Origin: a virus
Reading direction: 5' to 3' (one strand)
IMG/VR virus record: IMGVR_UViG_3300031857_000935
Span: 1 to 30,541 of that record
DNA: 30,541 bases
Shown here: positions 23,723 to 30,464 of the stretch, in pieces
How positions within the stretch are numbered: the stretch's first letter is position 1
How the letters are laid out: every line of letters begins with the position of its first letter
Translations under genes and position numbers: made by a program
The notes under the pieces: generated by a model
What the model saw: the letters and a program-made list of their open reading frames with translations, nothing else
Database searches by the model: none
Told to the model about the DNA's origin: nothing

Positions 23723-24132
23723 GGAGAAACTAGCTGGATGGTAAAGCTTATCGCGTAACCGCTGAGCGTCCCCTGGTAAAATTGGTACTGCGGCTCTTTC
23801 TGAATGTTAGTCAGCTTTAACGCTGGGCTGCTATCTAGCAGCGCGTTTATGAACGTATCGCTAAGCGTGTCCATTTCGGCGATAAGCGCTTCGCGTTCTT
23901 CGGGCGTAGTGTCGGGACGGTCTTGTTGCCAAAAGCCCAGAATCAAATTTGCAGAATCAAAAACGGCGTCGGGCGTACTGCGCGCGTCGGTTAGCGTGAA
24001 CGGCAGCAAGGTTACCAGCGGATAAACGCCGCTGAAGCTTTGCGAAAAGTCGACTAAGCGGCCGTGGATAAATCGGCAGCTAGTCGGGACCGCATCGCGG
24101 CAGGCGTTGACAATATTCTGATAGTTTGCCAT
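23716..24132 (-). CDS. Tail terminator / tail completion protein
   Basis: 138 residues. An N-terminal helix (MANYQNIVNACRDAVPTSC), a strand pair around FSGVYPLVTLLPFT, then SANLILGFWQQDRPD followed by the helix TPEEREALIAEMDTLSDTFINALLD and a closing strand TLSGYAISFTIQLV. This order (helix, strands, long helix, final strand) is that of the gpU/gp17-type tail terminators that cap the tail tube, and it precedes a gp10-like gene as usual. Sequence similarity is not obvious by eye; the call rests on layout and neighbourhood. Confidence 0.65.
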   Translation of the reverse strand: MANYQNIVNACRDAVPTSCRFIHGRLVDFSQSFSGVYPLVTLLPFTLTDARSTPDAVFDSANLILGFWQQDRPDTTPEEREALIAEMDTLSDTFINALLDSSPALKLTNIQKEPQYQFYQGTLSGYAISFTIQLVSPC

Positions 24133-24150
24133 ATGCCCGAAAATATACGG

Positions 24151-24483
24151 CTACGAAAGGAAAAGTAAAAGCAAAAAGGCCGAAAAGACTACACCCAATA
24201 AAATCCAAAGGTTTGTGAAGTTCGGTTCGTCGAAGTCGAAATCTTCACCCACGTCGTTTTCCGGTTCGTCGATCTTCAAGGCTTTGCCGCAGTCAGGGCA
24301 AACAGGCCAATCGCCTAGGCACTCCTCCGGCCGTTTGTCTGCCGGGTAAAAATCCGCGTTCAGAAGGCGGTCTGCGTAGGCGCTATGGCTAACTTTGCCG
24401 GATCCCTGTTCGGTTACTTGCGGGCGCGCGGACCACCCCAAGGCGGCTCGCAGGTTATGGCATTTTTTACAGGGCTTTTCCAT
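24151..24483 (-). CDS. Zinc-ribbon and membrane-anchor protein, in the -1 frame of the tail chaperone
   Basis: 110 residues. Two Cys pairs (CKKC at 5-8 and CPDC at about 62-65) could bind one zinc ion. A negatively charged linker (IDEPENDVGEDFDFDEPNF) follows, and the C-terminus is a single hydrophobic helix (LWILLGVVFSAFLLLLFLS), so the protein is tail-anchored in a membrane. The ATG is 14 bases after the upstream stop, and the frame is exactly -1 relative to the chaperone ORF with no stop between, so a fused product is possible. If it is made alone, its role is unknown; a membrane helix is unusual in a tail operon. Confidence 0.6.
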   Translation of the reverse strand: MEKPCKKCHNLRAALGWSARPQVTEQGSGKVSHSAYADRLLNADFYPADKRPEECLGDWPVCPDCGKALKIDEPENDVGEDFDFDEPNFTNLWILLGVVFSAFLLLLFLS

Positions 24484-24497
24484 AGGTCGAAATATAG

Positions 24498-25169
24498 TTA
24501 TTTTTTAGCCCCAGCGCTTTTCCGCCGTTCGATCTCCCGCAAATTTTCCTGAAAGCGGTTTTTGGCCAGCTGGTAGGTAAGTTCCAAATAGACTTCTTCG
24601 GCGGACCACTTGAAGACGTCGTAAGGTTTGCAGCCATATTTTCCCGCTAGGTTCTCGGCGATGCCGTACGGCCCGAAACTGTGGAGCGCCTCGACGCCTG
24701 CCTCTACTTCGTCCTCGTTCGGCGGTTCGCCTGCAAGGTCTTTGAAGCGTTCAAATAACGCGTTCAGGTCTTGATATATCAAAGCGCCCAGCGCAAGCAG
24801 CGGAGCGGCGGGACCCGTCACGTAAGCCGCGCCGTGGTAGATCCGCACCAACTCCAAGAAAAGCCGGTAAGGCGCTACGCCAGACGCCAGCGCGCGTTTA
24901 GCCAGTTCGGCCTTCTCGAAGCTGGCGGCCGCTACGTCGACGGCTGGCGGCGCCCAGTTAGCCGGTACGGCTAGCGCCGCTTCGGTTACGTCGTCTAGGT
25001 AGCTGAACAATTCGTAAAGCGCCAGGACGGCTTCGGAAGAAAGCGCTGCGACTTCTTCGGCCGTCAAGCCGCTAAGCGCTGCGATAACTTCGCGCGGCGT
25101 GTGGCGGCTGATCTTTAGAAGGTCTTCCGCCGTTACGGTTTTAAATGAATTCTTTATAGTGTTCGCCAC
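24498..25169 (-). CDS. Putative tail assembly chaperone (G-like)
   Basis: 223 residues, helical and Ala-rich. The C-terminal third (SFGPYGIAENLAGKYGCKPYDVFKWSAEEVYLELTYQLAKNRFQENLREIERRK) matches the pattern 'G.Y....LA......DV.......V...L..EK..YE.R' of the chaperone-type proteins encoded near the tape measure in Bacteroidota phages. It would coat the tape measure before tube assembly. It overlaps the terminase end by 29 bases. The last codons are AAA AAA TAA, with the -1 frame open into the next gene, reminiscent of the G/GT frameshift in tail chaperones. Function is inferred, not certain. Confidence 0.55.
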   Translation of the reverse strand: MANTIKNSFKTVTAEDLLKISRHTPREVIAALSGLTAEEVAALSSEAVLALYELFSYLDDVTEAALAVPANWAPPAVDVAAASFEKAELAKRALASGVAPYRLFLELVRIYHGAAYVTGPAAPLLALGALIYQDLNALFERFKDLAGEPPNEDEVEAGVEALHSFGPYGIAENLAGKYGCKPYDVFKWSAEEVYLELTYQLAKNRFQENLREIERRKSAGAKK

Positions 25170-26466
25170 GGGTTAGCTTTTTGGTACGTCCTATAGACTT
25201 CGATTTGTAATTAGGTTGGTAGCTGGTCAGGACGTGGATAGCGGCGTAACGCGTCGCGTCGATTGCGTGGTTATTCGCGTCCTGCGGAGCGTTTATAGCC
25301 GCGCCGGTCTTCCGGTCTTTCTCCCAAGTATAGGCCCGCAGTTCGGCGATTAGGTTTAAACTGGACTGCGTTACGCGGATGGGGTATGCTTGCAGCAAGT
25401 CGATCCCGAAGTTTACGGAATCTTTGCCCTTGTCCGCCGCTTGGATCCGGAAGCCGAAGCCGCTTATTTCCTTTATGCTTTTCGGCTCCGCGGCGTCCGC
25501 GTAAATTGGAACGTTGGTCTTTACGCCAAGCCGTTTGTATTCGGCGACTAGTTCGGAGTTAAGCAGGCCACGGCGGTAAATCAGTTCATCCAGAATAAGT
25601 TCACCGTCGTGGAGGTATAGCGCCACTAGGGCAGCGGGGTCGTTTGTGTATCCGAAGTCCTGCCCATAGGCCAGCAGCTTAGCGGCAAGCGGTACGGCGG
25701 CTATCTGGGTCCAATTCGAAAAGATGACGCCTTCTAGCGATCCGGTAAGTCCCATACCGAACACCCTCCACCAATTACACCAGTAGGCGCTTTTTACATT
25801 GTCTTCGGCAAACAGGGCTTCGCCTTCCAGCCATTCGTCGTGAAACGCTTTTGTGCGGTTCTTTTCGATCTCGCGGACTATCGACGGCGCCAGCGCTTCG
25901 TTATCCTTGTATGTCAGGCGGAGCGTTACGGCGTCGGGGTCGTTAGCCAGTTCGGTATCCGCCCAAAATTCGTTTGACGGGTTGTAATCTAGCCAGACTT
26001 CCTTATCGGTTCGGATTGCCAGCTGGTAATACGTATCAAAACTAATGCTATTACATTCGTTAATGTACAGGACGTTTCGACGCGGACCTCTTACGCGGCC
26101 TTCACTATCCGCACTAAAAAATTCAATATAGCTGCCGTTTGCAAACGTGTAAATCCGGTCGGTCTTATTATACCTGTCATCCATCCAGCGCCCCGTCGCA
26201 ATCATAAAAGCTTTAAAGTCTTTGATCGCACCTTTCTTCAAATGTGGGATACTTTCTGAAACGACGGAAATGGATAGGCCTGGCGACTTGATAGCCTGGT
26301 CGGCTAGTATCGGAAGAATCCCGAACGTTTTACCTGCGGACGTTCCGCCGGGTACTATGTACGTCCTAGCGCCTATTTTGCGGGCCGCCCTTAGCTTTTT
26401 TATTGCCGTGGTATATCGGAAGCCCTTGACGGCTTTAACCGTTGTCTGCTTCGCTGTCATCGGCAA
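25141..26466 (-). CDS. Terminase large subunit
   Basis: 441 residues. ATPase: Walker A GGTSAGKT (40-47), Walker B NVLYINE (131-137), and WLDYNPS (158-164). Nuclease (RNase H-like): YGQDFGYTNDPAAL with D270, PIYADAAEPKS with D324, and NNHAIDATRY with D403. All catalytic acids are in place. The family is the PBSX/Terminase_3 type. It cuts concatemeric DNA and powers packaging through the portal. The first Met lies 32 bases inside the small subunit gene; Met3 is an alternative start. Nothing at the sequence level says whether packaging is cos or headful. Confidence 0.95.
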   Translation of the reverse strand: MPMTAKQTTVKAVKGFRYTTAIKKLRAARKIGARTYIVPGGTSAGKTFGILPILADQAIKSPGLSISVVSESIPHLKKGAIKDFKAFMIATGRWMDDRYNKTDRIYTFANGSYIEFFSADSEGRVRGPRRNVLYINECNSISFDTYYQLAIRTDKEVWLDYNPSNEFWADTELANDPDAVTLRLTYKDNEALAPSIVREIEKNRTKAFHDEWLEGEALFAEDNVKSAYWCNWWRVFGMGLTGSLEGVIFSNWTQIAAVPLAAKLLAYGQDFGYTNDPAALVALYLHDGELILDELIYRRGLLNSELVAEYKRLGVKTNVPIYADAAEPKSIKEISGFGFRIQAADKGKDSVNFGIDLLQAYPIRVTQSSLNLIAELRAYTWEKDRKTGAAINAPQDANNHAIDATRYAAIHVLTSYQPNYKSKSIGRTKKLTRGEHYKEFI

Positions 26467-26770
26467 AAACAGGCTGCTCGAAAGTGTGTTCGAATTGCTG
26501 GCGCTCCACGTATCCGCGCGCCTTACCTTTGGTCTTCAAGTAGAAAATAGTCGCGGCATCAGATCCGCCTTCGATCAATTTAAAAAGCTTCGATTCCACG
26601 AAGTCAATCGCCACGCCTTGCAGCTCCTCAACGGCGGCCCTATATTTCGGGTCCTTGTCCACCCAAAGATAATGGCTCGACCGCGGTAAGCCTGCCATCT
26701 TGCAGGCGGTCGTTACTACGCCAAGATTCTTTTCGAGCGCTTCTAACAGCTTCTTTTTACGTATGTCCAT
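26435..26770 (-). CDS. Terminase small subunit
   Basis: 111 residues. An N-terminal helix-turn-helix (KKLLEALEKNLGVVTTACKMAGLPRSSHYLWVDKDPKYRAAVEEL, about 6-50) is followed by a helix (VAIDFVESKLFKLIEGGSDAATIFYLKTKGKARGYVERQQ) and an acidic tail. The 'G.VT.AC..AG..R...Y.W...DP.Y..A' pattern is typical of small terminase subunits, which recognise the packaging site. It lies 9 bases after the ParB-methyltransferase gene and overlaps the large subunit by 32 bases. The C-terminal acidic end (DDSEADNG) is dispensable-looking. Confidence 0.85.
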   Translation of the reverse strand: MDIRKKKLLEALEKNLGVVTTACKMAGLPRSSHYLWVDKDPKYRAAVEELQGVAIDFVESKLFKLIEGGSDAATIFYLKTKGKARGYVERQQFEHTFEQPVFADDSEADNG

Positions 26771-26779
26771 TTTGTCTTA

Positions 26780-27964
26780 TTACCTCCAGTCGTTTGTTAC
26801 GTCTACGCCGTTACGCTTAACGGTTAAACTTGGATCTAATTTAAGCATTCGGTTGATAATTACGTCGCAATACTTCGGGTCGAGTTCCATGCCGTAGCAC
26901 TTTCTTTTAAGTTGGTGCGCCGCGACCATCGTGCTGCCGCTGCCGAGAAACGGCTCGAATAGTAAATCGTCAGCTATCGTGTGATTGTTTATACCGTACT
27001 CCCACATCTTAATGGGCTTCATGGTTGGGTGCTCCCTGTTTGCTGATGGCTTGTCAAAATCCCAAACAGTTGTTTTCGTCCTGTCGCTATTCTTCAGGCG
27101 CTGGCCGCCCTGCTTCCATCCAAATAAAATTGGTTCGTGCTTGTAGTGGTATTCTCCGTGGCCTAGTACCATACTCGATTTATTCCAAACCATAATCTGG
27201 CGCAACCATCCGCGCTCCAACCAATCGTTCGCAAATATGAGGTGCAACGGTCCCGCCGGGACCGTTGCCAGCAAATAGGCCCCTTCTCGAGTCACTAAAT
27301 CTACGTTCGAAAACCACGCCGTCACAAATTCTTTTAATTTTTCTGGGCTGCAATCGTCCGATTCTATTTTTAAAGAGTCTTTCGTCTTGCCTACGTAGGC
27401 TACCCCGTAAGGCGGATCGGTAAAAACCATGTCGGCTTTCTCCCCATTCATCAAATTGGCTACCTGATCGGAATCGGTACTGTCTCCGCAAAGCAATCTA
27501 TGCGGTCCGATTTCATACAGATCGCCCAGCACGGTTTTAGGCTCGCTAGGCGGTTCGGCGTCAAAGTCATCCTCCAAGGCCTCCAAAGTTTCTACGTGCA
27601 TGTCCGGCACGTCTAGGCCCCACGCCTGGAGTTCTTCGGTATCCCATTGGCTGGCTAACTGCCCCCAGTCCCAATCGCCAAAGCCGACGTTGTCCTTTAT
27701 GATAAATTGCTTCTGTTCGTCTTCGGTCAGGTCGTCCGCCAGTACGATCGGTACTTCTTTTAAGCCCGCCTCCTTGCAGGCCTTCAACCGCATGTTACCT
27801 CCCAGCACAATCATATCCGAATTGACTACTATCGGTCGGATCTCAAGCATTTTTGGAAAGTCCTGAATTGATTTAACTAGCTTTTTAAATTTCTCGTCTT
27901 TGATCGTCCGCGGGTTGTTCGGGTTCGGCCTTATCGCCGTCATTTTTACGGTTCTTATCTGCAT
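26780..27964 (-). CDS. ParB-like domain fused to a beta-class N6/N4 DNA methyltransferase
   Basis: 394 residues from the ATG at 27964. Residues 1-115 form a ParB/sulfiredoxin-like domain (LGGNMRLKACKEAGLKEVPIVLADDLTEDEQKQFIIKDN, 54-92). Residues about 145-394 are an amino-methyltransferase with DPPY (183-186) before FEPFLGSGST (336-345), followed by MELDPKY; this order is that of the beta class. It should methylate adenine N6 or cytosine N4 in phage or host DNA. The open frame extends 52 codons further upstream, but that part runs through the repeat region and the promoter-like site at 27986-28017, so the shorter start is preferred. It leads the terminase operon. Confidence 0.88.
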   Translation of the reverse strand: MQIRTVKMTAIRPNPNNPRTIKDEKFKKLVKSIQDFPKMLEIRPIVVNSDMIVLGGNMRLKACKEAGLKEVPIVLADDLTEDEQKQFIIKDNVGFGDWDWGQLASQWDTEELQAWGLDVPDMHVETLEALEDDFDAEPPSEPKTVLGDLYEIGPHRLLCGDSTDSDQVANLMNGEKADMVFTDPPYGVAYVGKTKDSLKIESDDCSPEKLKEFVTAWFSNVDLVTREGAYLLATVPAGPLHLIFANDWLERGWLRQIMVWNKSSMVLGHGEYHYKHEPILFGWKQGGQRLKNSDRTKTTVWDFDKPSANREHPTMKPIKMWEYGINNHTIADDLLFEPFLGSGSTMVAAHQLKRKCYGMELDPKYCDVIINRMLKLDPSLTVKRNGVDVTNDWR

Positions 27965-27985
27965 AGTGTCGGAGGTATTTTCGGT

Positions 27986-28017
27986 CAATTCTACACCAAA
28001 AAGGCGAAAAAAGCAAT
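27986..28017 (-). promoter_or_regulatory. Promoter-like site for the methyltransferase-terminase operon
   Basis: Minus-strand ATTG (28014-28017), 20 bases, then TAGAATTG (27986-27993). The match to TAnnTTTG is imperfect, but the spacing equals that of the other sites. The ATG at 27964 is about 22 bases downstream. A repeat site (28017-28028) abuts the -33 box. Confidence 0.45.
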
Positions 28018-28311
28018 TGTAAACAAAGCCACCTAAAGTAAAGCTTTTGTGTTTACGCGTAACGTGTTGATAATCATCGGGGTAATGGGGGTTGTAAACA
28101 AAGTAAACACAAATTCCCATATTATCCTTGGGACGTTAGGGGTGTAGTGTTTTCAGTACTGTATTTCCTCGCGTGTATATGCCTATGCCCCCCTCTTCTT
28201 TATATTATTTATATATTTATTGTTTACCATTACTATATAGGGATAACAGTAAGTAAGTCAAGCAGTTACGTTGTAAACACAAAGGTAAACAAAACAGATT
28301 TGTGTTTACAA
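28017..28311. repeat. Dispersed GTAAACA / TGTTTAC repeats
   Basis: Sites at 28017-28028 (TTGTAAACAAAG), 28044-28056 (TTTTGTGTTTAC), 28091-28113 (two overlapping copies), 28218-28228 and 28271-28311 (three copies). The last includes TTGTAAACACAAA (28271-28283) and its perfect 13-bp inverted partner TTTGTGTTTACAA (28299-28311). I saw no comparable cluster elsewhere in the window. Confidence 0.85.
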
Positions 28312-28312
28312 G

Positions 28313-28341
28313 CAAAAAACAAAAAAGCGCCCTGAGGCGCT
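28313..28341 (-). terminator. Terminator after the small early genes
   Basis: On the minus strand AGCGCC pairs with GGCGCT around TCAG, followed by six T residues, G, and six more T residues. It lies 12 bases after the stop of the 74-residue gene. Confidence 0.85.
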
Positions 28342-28352
28342 CCAAATGCAGT

Positions 28353-28577
28353 TTAGCGTAAAACGCGATTTTTCTCCGGAAGACTTTCCGGATCTAAGCC
28401 GCTCCAGTTAAAAGTTAAAATTTTAACTTTTTTAAATCGGCCACTAATAAACGCCGCTCCTTCTTCACCTTCAACTTTTATCAAAGTTCGGTCGTTTGGC
28501 GTGTCGTAAAGGCTGACAAGTTCCATAAATGCGGACAGTCGGTCCGGCCCTTTTACTACGATTTCTATCTGGCTCAT
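28353..28577 (-). CDS. Small hypothetical early protein
   Basis: 74 residues: MSQIEIVVKGPDRLSAFMELVSLYDTPNDRTLIKVEGEEGAAFISGRFKKVKILTFNW is followed by an Asp/Glu/Pro tail. The alternation of strands and one helix suggests a small alpha-beta domain. Its ATG overlaps the previous stop as ATGA, and a terminator follows directly, so it closes a two-gene early unit. I do not recognise a family. Phage early genes of this size are often host-takeover proteins, but that is only a possibility. Confidence 0.6.
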   Translation of the reverse strand: MSQIEIVVKGPDRLSAFMELVSLYDTPNDRTLIKVEGEEGAAFISGRFKKVKILTFNWSGLDPESLPEKNRVLR

Positions 28578-28981
28578 AGCGTAAAAACTTTACGGTCCAG
28601 GAATGCTTCGATCATCTCCACGTCGGCCAAAGTCAGGAACTCCCAGCGCTCCGCCAGCTTGTCGAATAGCATCCGCGCGGGTAGGTTCTCCGTGTTCAGT
28701 ACGCCAGCGCGCGCCGTCTCTACACGCTCCAAAAGTTCGCGCGATTCTTCGGATCGCTCCGATAACATTTTAAAATCTTCTTCCAGATTCGCCTTGTCGA
28801 TCTCGTTCGCGCGCCGTAAGCCTGCCAGTCGGGCTTCATAATCTTCCAGCAGTCCGACACGTTCCTGTTCGATTTTTAACTCCCATGCGTACTGCATGGC
28901 TTCGATTTGCTGCGCGTGCTGCGCCTTGGTCTCGCGGGCTTCTACCAGCGTTTTTTCGAGTAATTGGATTAGGTTTTGCAT
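28574..28981 (-). CDS. Coiled-coil early protein of unknown function
   Basis: 135 residues from the ATG at 28981. Residues about 5-95 are a continuous coiled coil rich in Glu, Arg, Lys and Ala (LEKTLVEARETKAQHAQQIEAM...RVGLLEDYEARLAGLRRANEIDKANLEEDFKML), then a helical end domain (LPARMLFDKLAERWEFLTLADVEMIEAFLDRKVF). A TTG 13 codons upstream is in frame, but it overlaps the promoter-like site at 29008-29039 and is rejected as the start. It lies between the helicase and the repeat region, in a two-gene unit with the 74-residue gene. No family recognised. Confidence 0.65.
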   Translation of the reverse strand: MQNLIQLLEKTLVEARETKAQHAQQIEAMQYAWELKIEQERVGLLEDYEARLAGLRRANEIDKANLEEDFKMLSERSEESRELLERVETARAGVLNTENLPARMLFDKLAERWEFLTLADVEMIEAFLDRKVFTL

Positions 28982-29007
28982 AAAGTGTAAGAGGTTAGAA
29001 TTTGATT

Positions 29008-29039
29008 CAATATTAAACAAAGTTTAATAAAATACCAAA
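29008..29039 (-). promoter_or_regulatory. Bacteroidota-type promoter for the early gene pair
   Basis: Minus-strand TTTG (29036-29039), 20 bases, then TAATATTG (29008-29015), with the extended context TTTGGT and TTTAATATTGA shared with the site at 149-180. The ATG at 28981 is about 27 bases downstream. Confidence 0.65.
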
Positions 29040-29045
29040 CTTTCT

Positions 29046-30464
29046 TTAAATATATTTTTTCACAATATCCCGCACCGCTTCAATCATTGACTTTTCCGCC
29101 TTAACGGCGATCAGTAGTTCGGCCTCCGTCCCGTCCTTCTCCGCCAGCGAACTAACCACGCGCTCGTCGATAGTACCCGCCGCGATTAGGCGATAAATAA
29201 AAACCTGTTTAGCCTTTTGCCCTTGCCTCCACAATCGAGCGATAAGCTGCTTATAAAGTTCAAGAGACCAGTTAAGACCGAACCAGACTACATAATTACC
29301 GCCGTGCTGAATGTTTAGACCGTGGCCACCGCTGGCGGGATGGAGAATAAGCATATCGACTTTCCCGGCGTTCCAGTCGTCTATGTCTTTCTGCCCGTCT
29401 AAAACGCGGGCGTCGATCTTCTTACCGAATCGTTTCAAGATCCGCGCGGCGTCGTGTCGGAAAGCTACGGCGACTAGCAGCGGCTTACCGTTCGCCGCTT
29501 CGCGTATCTCCTCCAGCGCTTCCAGCTTCATTTCGTGGACTTCGTGTACGGCCTTGGCTTCATCGTAAACCGCGCCGTTCGCGAATTGCAAAAGCTTATT
29601 CGAAAGCGCCGCGGCGGTCGCTACGCTTATTTCCTTTTCGCCTAATTCGCTTAGCAGGCTCAGAACTTGTTCGCGTTCGAAATCTTTGTACTTCTTCGCC
29701 AGTTCTTCGTCGAAGTCTAGCCGCTGGTCTATTACCAGCTTTTCGGGCATATCCAGAAAGTCTTCCGCCTTCATCGAAATACAGACATCGCCGATAGCCT
29801 GGTAAATCCGATCCGTAACGCTAGCGTCCTTTAGTTTGTAGCTATACACGATGTGGCCGCTTTGCTTATCTGGTCGGAAGTACGCCTCGCGATAGCGCCC
29901 TATGCTATGCCCTAGGCGCTCGCCGCCATCCAATAGATAGACCTGCGCCCAAAGATCAACCAGGCCGTTAGGCGCGGGCGTACCGGTCAAACCTACCACG
30001 CGGCCTACCGACTTGCGGACGCGCTTAAGCGCCTTAAAGCGCTGGCTCTGGTGGTTCTTGAAGCTGCTAAGTTCGTCAAGGATTAGCATATCGAACGGCA
30101 GGAAACTGCCGCCGTACTGGTCGCATAACCACGCGACATTATCGCGGCTTACTAGGTACACGTCCGCCGTGGCGTCGATAGCCTTTTTCCGCTGCTTCGG
30201 CGTACCCGCGATAAGGCTAAAGGATAGCCCTGCGGTATGCGCCCACTTTAGCGCCTCCTGCGTCCATACACTTTCGACGACACGCTTTGGTCCCACGACC
30301 AGCACGCGGTCGACCTCTAGGCTATTGATCAGTTCGCGGATAGCGGTAAGCGTCGTTACCGTTTTGCCCAGCCCCATATCAAGGAAAAGACCTGCAGCTT
30401 CGTTTTTAAGGATATGCTGAACGCCGAAGCGCTGGTAGCTATGGAGGTTTTCAGGGCTTAACAT
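29046..30464 (-). CDS. SNF2-type superfamily 2 helicase/ATPase
   Basis: 472 residues. Motif I DMGLGKT (29-35), motif II LDELSSFKN (129-137, a DEL[S] variant of DEAH), motif III GLTGTPAPN (158-166), and a C-terminal RecA-like lobe ending in motif VI QLIARLWRQGQ (406-416). The Q-like start (NLHSYQRFGVQHILKN) is typical of the short phage SNF2-like helicases that accompany family A polymerases and DUF2800/DUF2815 proteins. It probably remodels or unwinds DNA at replication forks. The ATG overlaps the end of the preceding ORF by 14 bases, so the two are coupled. Confidence 0.9.
   Translation of the reverse strand: MLSPENLHSYQRFGVQHILKNEAAGLFLDMGLGKTVTTLTAIRELINSLEVDRVLVVGPKRVVESVWTQEALKWAHTAGLSFSLIAGTPKQRKKAIDATADVYLVSRDNVAWLCDQYGGSFLPFDMLILDELSSFKNHQSQRFKALKRVRKSVGRVVGLTGTPAPNGLVDLWAQVYLLDGGERLGHSIGRYREAYFRPDKQSGHIVYSYKLKDASVTDRIYQAIGDVCISMKAEDFLDMPEKLVIDQRLDFDEELAKKYKDFEREQVLSLLSELGEKEISVATAAALSNKLLQFANGAVYDEAKAVHEVHEMKLEALEEIREAANGKPLLVAVAFRHDAARILKRFGKKIDARVLDGQKDIDDWNAGKVDMLILHPASGGHGLNIQHGGNYVVWFGLNWSLELYKQLIARLWRQGQKAKQVFIYRLIAAGTIDERVVSSLAEKDGTEAELLIAVKAEKSMIEAVRDIVKKYI

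Larger units (their letters stand above)
27965..28352. other. 388-base gene-free region with repeats: candidate origin or operator
   Basis: The longest stretch without a gene. It holds at least eight GTAAACA/TGTTTAC sites, a promoter-like site for the methyltransferase operon, a very AT-rich core (about 28198-28221, on one side of the strongest inverted repeat) and a terminator at 28313-28341. Repeated binding sites beside an AT-rich stretch suit a replication origin; operators for a phage repressor would also fit. Confidence 0.6.

Noticed and set aside
27965-28120. 52-codon N-terminal extension of the methyltransferase frame
   Set aside because: It encodes the repeat sites (FVYN repeated) and covers the promoter-like site; the ParB domain starts cleanly at the ATG at 27964.
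28238-28250. TAGGGATAACAG, the first 12 bases of an I-SceI-like homing site
   Set aside because: The remaining six bases of the 18-base site do not match, and no homing endonuclease gene is near; treated as chance.
28147-28335. 62-residue plus-strand ORF in the repeat region
   Set aside because: Its sequence is dictated by the repeats and the AT-rich core (SSSYVVNTKVNKT), its end runs through a terminator, and its composition is not protein-like.
28982-29020. TTG start for the coiled-coil early gene
   Set aside because: It lies in the promoter-like site, upstream of the expected transcription start; the ATG at 28981 is preferred.
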